DNA of 11,141 bases. It comes from WRAI01 sp031549605 (GTDB lineage: Bacteria; Bacillota; Clostridia; Oscillospirales; UBA929). The DNA is taken from positions 1-11,141 of the forward strand of contig JAVBPM010000040.1 in NCBI GenBank assembly GCA_031549605.1, read 5' to 3'. The position numbers were made by a program, and so were the translations under genes. The notes beneath the pieces are model-generated. The model searched no databases. It was not told where the DNA came from and saw only the letters and a program-made list of their open reading frames with translations. Positions 1-6,542 of the stretch are shown here, piece after piece (position 1 is the first letter of the stretch; the number at the start of each line of letters is the position of its first letter).

Positions 1-1489
1 GGTCCATCAATCCGGCGTCGTGGCCGTCACTGACGGCAAACAACGACCCGTAGCACTCGACACGCTTCATCGGCGGCAACAGCGCCTGACCCGAGGCGTC
101 ATACAGCAGCACCTGTTCCTGCTGTATGGCGTTGCCCTGTACCAGCACCATCACCAACCCGTCGGCCTGTGGCCCGGCCTGCACAATGCGACTGCCCTGC
201 GGTAGCTGCACGTTGGCCAGCTGGCGGCCGTCAGTCGCACAAATGCGCAGCAGCCCGTTGCCGTCCAGCAGCGCCACGGTTTGCCCGTCCATCGCCACCA
301 CAGCCGTGCTGTCGCCGACACTGATCGGCAAAGCCGCCAGTGTGTCGGCATTGGCCAGCTTCAAGCCGCCGCCGGTCGACACCAGCGCCAGCCCATAGCC
401 CAGCAAGCTGCGCGCGCCGTCATAGGGCGTGCTGTTGCCGGTGGCATCAAGCGCATAGCTCTGGCCGTTGCGTTCGGTGGCGACCGCCTGCCCGTTGGAA
501 AAGCGCTCAGCGTTGGTAAAAGAGGCCGGATATTTGGGGCTGCCGCCATTATCAGCATACCCCCAGTATCCATTTTCATCCATATAAAGCGACAACCCGC
601 CGTCCATGCCCATCAGCGCAAACGCGCGAGCGGCCACGCCGCTGTTGGCCAGTGTCAGCGGCCCGATAATCTTCGAGCCGTCCAGCCGGTAGTAGTTGAC
701 GCAGTAGCGATTGCCCTCGGTAACGCCCTCACAGACGACGTCGCCGCGCACACACACCGGCGCGCTAAAGTGGTAGTCGGTCAGCAGTGCGCCGTCAAAG
801 CCAACGGCACCCCACTGGCTGCCATTGTACACCGGCACGCCCTGCCAGTCGTTGTCCAGCTGCTCCAGCCAGCCGCGCGCGGCATACGGCATATCGTAGC
901 GGTAGACCCAGCCGCCGCTCTGGCCAATCACGGCCACACGAACGGTATCGCCCTCATAGCGGCAGGCAACATACATCCGCGTGCCGTCACGCGTTATCGT
1001 TTTCACTGCCTCATAGGCGGCGCGGCACACCACGCGGCCCTGTCCGTCGGCAAAGCCGTACAGACAGCTCTGCTCGCTTGAAATGGAGCCGTACAGCCGC
1101 GCAAAGAAGGGATAAACCGTGCCGTAGCCGGCACCGGCGGTGAAGTTGTCGGGCACACTGTTGTCGTTGCCGCCGCTGTCAACCGGCGCGGCGGTCGTCA
1201 CCGGCTGCAACGTCACCGGCTGTGCCGGGCCGTCTGTGGTCGCCGGCTCGTCTGTTGTCGCGGGCGATGCGGCCGCAGACGGCGCTGCGGTGGCCGAGCC
1301 GGCCGGCTCGACTGTCGCCGTCGTTTGAGTTGTCGCCGTGACGTCGGCCGTGGCCGTCACAGCAGGTGTAGCGGTATCAAAATTCAGACTGATGGCCGGC
1401 ACCTCGGTGCCGCAAGCCGCCAGCGAAAAAAGAAGGCACACCAGGCAGCCCATCGCAATCAGCCGCCGAAAACGGTTCTCGCCGCTCAT
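1..1489 (-). CDS. WG-repeat-like lipoprotein, partial (C-terminus beyond left edge)
   Basis: An open frame of 496 codons runs from an ATG at 1489 to the left edge without a stop, so the C-terminus is missing. The start is supported by AAAGGAG seven bases upstream. The N-terminus is a lipoprotein signal: basic residues 6-9, a hydrophobic stretch about 11-25, and lipobox LAAC with the acylated Cys at residue 26. Residues about 38-110 form a Thr/Ala/Pro-rich low-complexity linker. The rest shows degenerate WG-type repeats, for example YGFADGQGRVV at 144-154, WGAVGFDGALL at 226-236 and WGYADNGG at 309-316 followed by a 'FSNGQAVA' segment. WG repeats are common in secreted or lipid-anchored clostridial proteins and probably fold as a beta-propeller-like structure. 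Its binding partner is unknown. The gene is apparently monocistronic, behind its own promoter and after the terminator of the next minus-strand gene. The lipoprotein call is firm; the WG-repeat assignment is moderate. Confidence 0.8.
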   Translation of the reverse strand, partial: MSGENRFRRLIAMGCLVCLLFSLAACGTEVPAISLNFDTATPAVTATADVTATTQTTATVEPAGSATAAPSAAASPATTDEPATTDGPAQPVTLQPVTTAAPVDSGGNDNSVPDNFTAGAGYGTVYPFFARLYGSISSEQSCLYGFADGQGRVVCRAAYEAVKTITRDGTRMYVACRYEGDTVRVAVIGQSGGWVYRYDMPYAARGWLEQLDNDWQGVPVYNGSQWGAVGFDGALLTDYHFSAPVCVRGDVVCEGVTEGNRYCVNYYRLDGSKIIGPLTLANSGVAARAFALMGMDGGLSLYMDENGYWGYADNGGSPKYPASFTNAERFSNGQAVATERNGQSYALDATGNSTPYDGARSLLGYGLALVSTGGGLKLANADTLAALPISVGDSTAVVAMDGQTVALLDGNGLLRICATDGRQLANVQLPQGSRIVQAGPQADGLVMVLVQGNAIQQEQVLLYDASGQALLPPMKRVECYGSLFAVSDGHDAGLMD

Positions 1490-1527
1490 GCCTCCACTCC
1501 TTTTCCACATCGTTCAAGTTTAGCATA

Positions 1528-1556
1528 ACTATACCACAATGTGTCCTATGCCGCAA
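1528..1556 (-). promoter_or_regulatory. Candidate extended -10 promoter for the lipoprotein gene
   Basis: On the minus strand, TATAGT (1533-1528) is preceded by TGG, giving an extended -10 (TGGTATAGT). A weak -35, TTGCGG, lies 17 bases upstream (1556-1551). Transcription would start near 1521, leaving about 30 bases before the ATG at 1489. A second possible pair, TTGACA (1584-1579) and TGTCAT (1561-1556), also has 17-base spacing. Which pair is used cannot be decided from sequence alone. Confidence 0.5.
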
Positions 1557-1603
1557 TGACAAAAAGATTACACATTGATGTCAAATCGTAACAAAACAGC
1601 GAA

Positions 1604-1631
1604 AAACAGACGGCAGTAATGCCGTCTGTTT
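1604..1631 (-). terminator. Intrinsic terminator of the beta-propeller gene
   Basis: A perfect 12-bp stem (1604-1615 with 1620-1631) encloses a 4-base loop. It starts 14 bases past the stop codon at 1645. On the minus strand the 3' arm ends in GTCTG followed by a run of T, as in a rho-independent terminator. The plus-strand side is not T-rich and no plus-strand gene ends here, so it most likely serves the minus-strand gene and insulates the lipoprotein promoter. Confidence 0.75.
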
Positions 1632-1644
1632 CGCTCTGTGAACA

Positions 1645-3594
1645 TTAGAAGGAGACTTTGCCGATTTCGGTATAGCTGGCGTCGTACACATGAATTTTAC
1701 CGTTGCTGACCCAGTACAGCTTGTCGCCAATGGCCACAAAACGCGAGCCGTAGCCGTCACGGTCGGTCGCCTGCAGCGCCGCGCGCTTCACCAGCTTGTC
1801 GTTTTCCACGGCAAACACAAGCCCGCTGGCCTTCGAGACGCCGGATTGGCTGCTGTAGCCATCATAGGCAAAGGCAAAGCGCCCGTTGCCGTCCACCATC
1901 AGCGCGCGCGGGTTGTCGCACACCTCGGCAAAGCCCTCGCCCAGCACCAGCTGGTCAATCTGCTTGGGCTGCGTGGCGTCGCGCACATCAAACAGCGACA
2001 CCTTCATGCCCAAATCGGTCGAGCCGACCTCAATTTCCTTGCCGTTCTCGTCCTTGACATAGGTCGGCGTGGTGTGGCGACCAATGCCAATCAGCAGCCC
2101 GTCACCCACCGGGTGCAAATACTGCGAGAATCCGGGGATTTTCAGCTCACCCAACAGCGTCGGCTTGGTCGGGTCACTCAAATCAACGACAAACAGCGGG
2201 TCGGTATTCTCGTAGGTCACCATGTAGCCAACGTCGCCCATAAAGCGCACGCTCTTAATCTGCTCTTTTTCCTCGACAAAGGGCGTCTCACCCACCTGTT
2301 TCATGGCGCCGTCAAAGACGGTAATGCAGTTGCCCTTGCCCGCCACATTGCGTGCCACGCGGAAGTGGCTGTTGTACTCGTCCATCGAGTAGTTGTTGAG
2401 TACGTACCCGCTGGTCTCGCCGGTGGCGTAGTAGGCCATATCCACGCCTGCCATGACAAACTTGTGGATTTTCAACGTGTCGCCCTTTTCGCTGTAACTG
2501 TTCTGCGTCACATACGCGGCCGTCGGGCTGACATACACCGTGCTGCCGCAGCCAAACAACGCCTTGATGTCGCACGGCTGCTCGGCCGTGATGTCAAACG
2601 CGCCGTAAAACAGCTGCGTCTTATCCTGCGGCTCGTCAATGACGCCGATATGGTCGGGCTTAACCGCCACTAAGTCATCACTGACCACCGTGTCGCGCCA
2701 ACAGGGCAGCGGCTCGTCGGCCGCCTCGCCCGGCAGCCTGTAATAGCTATAATAGCCACCGTCGTTGGTAAAGAAGTACAGCACATTGCCCACCATGCGC
2801 GTCGCCAGTGAGCCGCCCTGCGCGCTGACCGTGCGCACCAGCTTAGGCGCGGCGCGGTCGGCAATGTCATACACCATGTAGTTGGTCATCGACTTGCCGC
2901 CGTAATAGGCGATGTCGGGCGCAACCAAGCTGTCCGTCACGGCATCACCCAAGAAAGCCTCCTGCTTGTCGGCAATGAACTCGGAAGCCACCAGCACCAG
3001 CCGGTCGCCGACAACAAACATCTCGCCAAAGCTCATCGAGCGCTCCTTGTCGTCGGGCAGTGTAATGCTGCTCACCTGCTTAACCGCGCCGTCATTGACC
3101 TCAACAATGCGCACCTGTTGCCCGGTTCCGTAGTAGCCGCCAATGTACAGATACTTGCCGTCGGTTTTGACAATGTCGCCCTCGTTGACGCCAACCACCT
3201 GCTCGTTGGTGCTCGAGTACCCGTTTGCGCCCTTGGCCATGTCGGCTGTCTGCGGCATGGCCGCCGGAGCCGGCGCATTGGTAGCCATCGAATCCGCCGA
3301 GCCAAAGCCCGCGCCTTCCAATGTCGTGCGCGACCAGCCGTCATAATAGTTCACGCTGTCATAGTCGGTCAGCCGTCGGTTAAGCTGCCGCCAGTCGTCA
3401 ACCGATCCCAGCGTGCGGTAGCCGCTGACATCCACGGTCAGCGTTGTGCCGGTGTAGCTCAAATCGGTCAGCTTGGGCAGCGACCCGGTCGATTTTCCGC
3501 CCAGCGTCGGCACCAGAATAAAGCCGGCGGCAATCGCTGTCACCAGCAGCATCACCAGCAACGAGCGCATAATCGCGCGTTTGTTTTCCTTCAC
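1645..3594 (-). CDS. Membrane-anchored secreted beta-propeller domain protein (COG4880 / Beta_propel type)
   Basis: The protein has about 649 residues. Basic residues are followed by one hydrophobic segment (about residues 10-30) that acts as an uncleaved anchor or signal peptide, so the bulk should lie outside the membrane. The family signature is the segment STNEQVVGVNEGDIVKTDGK (about 128-147), close to the conserved 'VqVeGVDEaDivKTDGkyiY' block of secreted COG4880 proteins with a WD40-like C-terminal propeller. Repeated blade-like strands follow to the C-terminus, for example VRIVEVNDG, YMVTYENTDPLFVVDLSDP and ISLFDVRD-like turns. No catalytic residues are recognisable and the function is unknown; family members are usually assigned to the cell surface. 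The reading frame extends to a GTG at 3603, but the GTG at 3594 is preferred because AAAGG lies nine bases before it, whereas the same motif abuts 3603. It is divergent from the sortase operon across about 150 bases and ends at a clear terminator. The family call is firm; the role is unknown. Confidence 0.88.
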   Translation of the reverse strand: MKENKRAIMRSLLVMLLVTAIAAGFILVPTLGGKSTGSLPKLTDLSYTGTTLTVDVSGYRTLGSVDDWRQLNRRLTDYDSVNYYDGWSRTTLEGAGFGSADSMATNAPAPAAMPQTADMAKGANGYSSTNEQVVGVNEGDIVKTDGKYLYIGGYYGTGQQVRIVEVNDGAVKQVSSITLPDDKERSMSFGEMFVVGDRLVLVASEFIADKQEAFLGDAVTDSLVAPDIAYYGGKSMTNYMVYDIADRAAPKLVRTVSAQGGSLATRMVGNVLYFFTNDGGYYSYYRLPGEAADEPLPCWRDTVVSDDLVAVKPDHIGVIDEPQDKTQLFYGAFDITAEQPCDIKALFGCGSTVYVSPTAAYVTQNSYSEKGDTLKIHKFVMAGVDMAYYATGETSGYVLNNYSMDEYNSHFRVARNVAGKGNCITVFDGAMKQVGETPFVEEKEQIKSVRFMGDVGYMVTYENTDPLFVVDLSDPTKPTLLGELKIPGFSQYLHPVGDGLLIGIGRHTTPTYVKDENGKEIEVGSTDLGMKVSLFDVRDATQPKQIDQLVLGEGFAEVCDNPRALMVDGNGRFAFAYDGYSSQSGVSKASGLVFAVENDKLVKRAALQATDRDGYGSRFVAIGDKLYWVSNGKIHVYDASYTEIGKVSF

Positions 3595-3602
3595 AGAAAC
3601 CA

Positions 3603-3608
3603 CCCTTT
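3603..3608 (-). promoter_or_regulatory. Ribosome binding site deciding the beta-propeller gene start
   Basis: On the minus strand, AAAGGG lies 8 bases upstream of the GTG at 3594 but touches the alternative GTG at 3601-3603. The spacing favours the inner GTG and shortens the product by three residues. Confidence 0.5.
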
Positions 3609-3680
3609 CGTATTGTCCTCACTTACAATACGCGCCGGCTCGCCGTTTTGTTGCACACGTTCCAAACTTTGTAAAAAAAG

Positions 3681-3709
3681 TAGACAGTAACGCAGCCTCT
3701 TGATATAAT
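3681..3709 (+). promoter_or_regulatory. Sigma-A-type promoter of the sortase operon
   Basis: A -35 TAGACA (3681-3686, five of six consensus bases) and a perfect -10 TATAAT (3704-3709) are separated by exactly 17 bases. They lie 44 bases before the ATG at 3754. The predicted start near 3716 gives a leader of about 38 bases carrying AAAGGAG at 3739-3745. No obvious operator or repeat overlaps it. Confidence 0.8.
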
Positions 3710-3753
3710 ACTGCCGCCATATGCCAACAATGTAGCCGAAAGGAGCTGAGCCA

Positions 3754-5724
3754 ATGCTAGCCGCCAAACCCAGTTTTCTCATGCGCGTTTTCATCATAGC
3801 CTTCTGCTTTGGGCTCATACTGCTCTCCTCCTACGGCATGATTAAGTCGCACATTCAGTCCAAACAGGCCCAAGAGCTGCAAGACGAGACCGCCGGGCTC
3901 TACGTGCCGCCCACCGGCCTGCCGGCCAACGACGACGACTACGCCGTACCGCCGGCGCCCAGCCACGACCCCGAGCTGACGCTCGACCAAATCATCGAGC
4001 AAAACCGCAAACGACTGGCCTCCTATATCGGCATCAACAGCGAGTTCAGCGGCTACCTGATGTTCCCCAACCAAAAGGATATGCAGTGGCCCTTCGTCTG
4101 GCCGCGTCAGCACGACAACGACTACTACCTCGGCCACGACTTTAAGCAGCGCGCCACCTCCTACGGCGCCGTGTTTGCCGACGCGCGCGGCCAGCAGTTC
4201 GGGCAAAATACCAACAACGTCGTCTACGCCCACAACATGAAGGACGGCCAAATGTTTGGGAAGCTGCTTCGATACGACAACGACATTAACTTTTATAACA
4301 AAAACCCCTATATCGTCACCGACGCGCTGACCGGCTACACCACCTGGGTCATTTTTGCCGTCTACACCGGCGAGGCCGAATACGGCTACATCCGGCAAAA
4401 CTTTGACAACAAGGCCGACTACGCCGCGCTGCTCGAGCAAATGCAGTCGCGCTCGCAAATCACGGTCAACTTCGACGTCACGGCCGAGGACACCATTCTT
4501 ACGCTGTCGACCTGCAACTACGAATTTGAAGACGCCCGCTTTGTCGTTCATGCGCGCCGGCTGCGCGACGGTGAAACGCTGACGCCGCAAGCGCAGAAAA
4601 ACGCCAACGCCATAGCGCCCGAGGTCGAGTTTTTGTCGCTCGATCAGGTGCAGCTCAACCAGCCGCTGTTGTGGACCAACCGCGGCATGGGCAAATACTA
4701 CCTCACCTACGCCACGGAAAAAGGCATTGAGTTTTACAGCGCCGTCGACGACAACAAATGGCAGCCCAAGTTCACCGCCTACGACGCGCCCATTGCCATG
4801 ACCCGCTACACCTGGCTGTCCGGCACGCGCAACGGCAAACACTACTGGCTGGCGTCTAACGGCCTAAACGGCGACCGGCCCGGCATTGGACTGCTGCGCG
4901 CCGCCACACCGCACGGCCCGTTCGAGGCGATAGCGCCCACTGTAACGCCCGTTGACGTTGACGCACGCTATCCCCTGCTCTGCACCGTTGACGGCAAGCT
5001 CAAGCTCATCTACACCAACAACGACGACGCGCAGATGTATATGCAGGACGCCGTTGACAACCGCGCCGCGCCGGTGGCGCTGATGAGCACGCCCAAATTT
5101 GCCAGCCTGCGGCCGATGGCGCACTTTCCGGCGCCCGACGGCAAGGGCTACTATTACATTTGGCGCGATGTTTCATGGAAAACCGTCCGCACCGGCGATA
5201 ACTATGAAAACATCGAAACCATGACACTTAAAATCGCCTATTCGCCCGACGGCATCAGCAACTGGCAAACGCCGCAGGACATTCCGCTTAACAGCATCGA
5301 GCGGCTGCTTGTCTTCACCGACCTCAACAACAGCACCAAAGTTTTGACCCAAACCACGGCCGGCGCGCTGTCCATCATCGGCCTCAACCTGACGTGGCTG
5401 CCGCCGCAGCTCGACGTGCCGCCTTCGCCGACGCCGACACCGACGCCCGAACCGACGCCAACGCTAACGCCACCTGTCGGGCCGACGCTTTACCTGCCGT
5501 CGCCGACGCTGCCGCCCACGCCCGAGCCGACGCCGGAGCCGACGCCCGAACCGACGGCCACACCCACCTTCCCGCCAACCCCGGTGCCGACGCCCACCTT
5601 CCCGCCAACCCTGACGCCAACACCCACCTTCCCGCCGACCCCGACCAAGACGCCGGTGCCCACATCGACACCGACGCCCAAGCCCACCGGCACACCGGCC
5701 ACCACCCCTAACCCGGCGCCATGA
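3754..5724 (+). CDS. Class B sortase with long C-terminal extension and Pro/Thr tail
   Basis: The protein has 656 residues; class B sortases are usually about 220-300. The start is fixed by AAAGGAG eight bases upstream. Residues about 10-29 form one membrane segment, so the enzyme is extracellular with the typical N-terminal anchor. Residues about 75-272 are the sortase fold: YAHNMKDGQMF at 158-168 supplies catalytic His160, TLSTC at 250-254 supplies Cys254, and DARFVVHAR at 260-268 supplies the transition-state Arg262. Such enzymes cut a sorting signal and attach the protein to peptidoglycan or a pilin. Residues about 290-550 are an added module rich in short strands with Trp/Tyr and Asp-Gly turns (for example GKYYLTYA, KHYWLASNG, GYYYIWRDV, KIAYSPDGISNW); it resembles a GH43-like or other beta-propeller but has no catalytic motif I can assign. 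Residues about 555-656 are a Pro/Thr/Glu tail. No LPXTG or C-terminal membrane anchor is visible. The SLOG-like gene overlaps its stop by 4 bases. The sortase call is firm; the role of the extension is unknown. Confidence 0.92.
   Translation: MLAAKPSFLMRVFIIAFCFGLILLSSYGMIKSHIQSKQAQELQDETAGLYVPPTGLPANDDDYAVPPAPSHDPELTLDQIIEQNRKRLASYIGINSEFSGYLMFPNQKDMQWPFVWPRQHDNDYYLGHDFKQRATSYGAVFADARGQQFGQNTNNVVYAHNMKDGQMFGKLLRYDNDINFYNKNPYIVTDALTGYTTWVIFAVYTGEAEYGYIRQNFDNKADYAALLEQMQSRSQITVNFDVTAEDTILTLSTCNYEFEDARFVVHARRLRDGETLTPQAQKNANAIAPEVEFLSLDQVQLNQPLLWTNRGMGKYYLTYATEKGIEFYSAVDDNKWQPKFTAYDAPIAMTRYTWLSGTRNGKHYWLASNGLNGDRPGIGLLRAATPHGPFEAIAPTVTPVDVDARYPLLCTVDGKLKLIYTNNDDAQMYMQDAVDNRAAPVALMSTPKFASLRPMAHFPAPDGKGYYYIWRDVSWKTVRTGDNYENIETMTLKIAYSPDGISNWQTPQDIPLNSIERLLVFTDLNNSTKVLTQTTAGALSIIGLNLTWLPPQLDVPPSPTPTPTPEPTPTLTPPVGPTLYLPSPTLPPTPEPTPEPTPEPTATPTFPPTPVPTPTFPPTLTPTPTFPPTPTKTPVPTSTPTPKPTGTPATTPNPAP
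5560..5649 (+). repeat. Three tandem 30-base repeats in the sortase tail
   Basis: Three in-frame copies of a 30-base unit encode TPTFPPT followed by PVP, LTP or PTK (residues 603-632). They sit in a wider stretch (about 5419-5720) of PTP/PEP dipeptide-like codons. Copies differ at a few bases, so this is a slightly aged tandem duplication in a spacer-type low-complexity region. Copy number may vary between strains. Confidence 0.75.
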
Positions 5725-6236
5725 GAACGCTGTTTTATTACGGTCCCGACGACCGATTGCTGCCGTGGCTGACCTCACCCGAACGCACCAAAGCGGCCAA
5801 CGACCGGCTGACCGCGCTGCTGCGGCAGGCCGTGGCCGACGGCTACACCCAGTTTGTCACAACGCTGCAAACCCAGTCCGACCGCACTTTTGCCGACATT
5901 GTGCTCACCCTAAAGCGCAGCGTGCCCGCCATTCAGCTGCACATCACACTGCCGCAGGACAGCCTGCCGGGCGATCTGCCCGACGGCGCCGACCACGTAA
6001 CGGTCAGCGCAAACCCGTACCAAAACGAGGCCATAGCCCGGCTGCACAACGTCACAACCGCGCTCGACAGCGCCGACCACCTGCTGATGCCGCAAGAGCC
6101 CAGCCCACGCGCACCGCTATCGGTTCAACTCGCGCGCATGGCGCTCGACCGCGGCATTGAGCTGACGCTGTACAGCGACACCGACATCCAGCGCGTACGC
6201 CCCAAGCACCTGACCGGCGAACCCACCATACAATAA
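5721..6236 (+). CDS. Divergent YpsA/DUF1273-like SLOG-family protein
   Basis: The protein has 171 residues, with no signal peptide or membrane segment, so it is probably cytoplasmic. Its ATG overlaps the sortase TGA (ATGA, 4 bases), implying translational coupling. The layout matches the YpsA/DUF1273 branch of the SLOG (Rossmann-like nucleotide-sensing) superfamily. YGPDDRLLPW at 7-16 corresponds to the usual 'TGHRP.KLPW' opening. AVADGYTQFV at 37-46 corresponds to 'AI..GYT.FI'. FADIVLTLKRSVPAIQLHITLP at 58-78, written with gaps in family alignments, matches 'AEIVL.LK..YP.I.L...IP'. LDSADHLLM at 115-123 matches 'VD.SD.LIA'. The diagnostic glycine motif after GYT ('SGMALGVD') is replaced by TLQTQSD at 48-54, and the second 'GGT' turn is not recognisable, so ligand binding may be lost or altered. 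The assignment comes from motif order alone and is moderate. Function and any link to sortase are unknown. Confidence 0.65.
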   Translation: MRTLFYYGPDDRLLPWLTSPERTKAANDRLTALLRQAVADGYTQFVTTLQTQSDRTFADIVLTLKRSVPAIQLHITLPQDSLPGDLPDGADHVTVSANPYQNEAIARLHNVTTALDSADHLLMPQEPSPRAPLSVQLARMALDRGIELTLYSDTDIQRVRPKHLTGEPTIQ

Positions 6237-6260
6237 CGGGCTGCCTTTCCGGCAGCCCGT
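6236..6260 (+). terminator. Hairpin directly after the SLOG gene
   Basis: A 10-bp GC-rich perfect stem (6236-6245 with 6251-6260) with a 5-base loop begins at the last base of the stop codon. It is followed by CAGACTGTC and then an A-run, not a T-run, so it is not a classical intrinsic terminator. It may stop the transcript with help, protect the 3' end, or be the left tip of the repeat element described separately. Confidence 0.4.
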
Positions 6261-6511
6261 CAGACTGTCAAAAAAGCGCGCACCGTAAACCCAGTGTCAG
6301 AAAAGAGAGAAAACGGCGACGAAAGGCGGCGTTTTGACTCCCGGTGTATGGTTTGCGGCGCATCGACAAGCTCGCTGCGCCGCAATGGTTTTACTTGCTG
6401 CAGAAACGCTGTCCTAGCGTACCATCGTACGCCGACGGACAGCCTTTCTTTGCCTGCGCACTTCTTTGTCAGTCTGTCAGCGTGCCAAAAAACAAGTTAT
6501 TTGACACGCTG

Positions 6512-6536
6512 ACGGGCTGCCTTTCCGGCAGTCCGT
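6512..6536 (-). terminator. Hairpin directly after yunB
   Basis: A 10-bp stem (6512-6521 with 6527-6536, one non-Watson-Crick pair) with a 5-base loop starts 6 bases past the yunB stop. On the minus strand no T-run follows it immediately; a second, 12-bp hairpin at 6478-6511 follows directly, with a T-rich loop side. The pair may act as a transcript end for yunB, but neither is a textbook intrinsic terminator. Confidence 0.35.
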
Positions 6537-6542
6537 TTACAG

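Larger units (their letters stand above)
6236..6536. repeat. Palindromic, MITE-like or structured-RNA element in convergent intergenic region
   Basis: This fills the 306-base gap between converging genes. The left hairpin (6236-6260) and right hairpin (6512-6536) are identical at 24 of 25 bases. Just inside, 6261-6282 and 6455-6476 form an inverted repeat matching at 19 of 22. Between these lie a 10-bp perfect stem (6353-6362 with 6376-6385) and a composite hairpin, 7 bp (6408-6414 with 6437-6443) plus 6 bp (6417-6422 with 6427-6432) closing on CATC. The right side has an extra hairpin, 6478-6489 with 6500-6511. Small frames here (for example 6294-6512) lack convincing start signals or family resemblance. 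I read it as a mobile repeat unit or a structured RNA, not a gene. No target-site duplication could be confirmed. Confidence 0.6.

Noticed and set aside
281..1081. A 266-codon plus-strand frame opposite the lipoprotein
   Set aside because: The minus-strand frame continues unbroken from a good start and lipobox; the plus frame is an Ala/His/Arg-rich shadow.
1690..2673. A 327-codon plus-strand frame opposite the beta-propeller gene
   Set aside because: It is antisense to a strongly recognisable protein; long open antisense frames are expected in GC-rich coding DNA, and the translation has no family resemblance.
3604..3720. A minus-strand promoter for the beta-propeller gene
   Set aside because: Candidate boxes (for example TTGTTG with TATATC) match poorly, so no site was called although a promoter must lie in or near this region.
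3757..4842. A 361-codon minus-strand frame opposite the sortase
   Set aside because: The opposite strand carries intact sortase catalytic motifs; this is a mirror frame of them with repeated Val/Gly bias.
5488..5505. A possible LPXTG-like sorting motif in the sortase tail (LPSPT)
   Set aside because: It lacks the Gly position, and no hydrophobic segment or basic tail follows.
5419..5720. A CRISPR-like repeat array in the Pro/Thr-coding region
   Set aside because: Repeats are in frame, vary at codon positions, have no unique spacers and encode a regular peptide tail.
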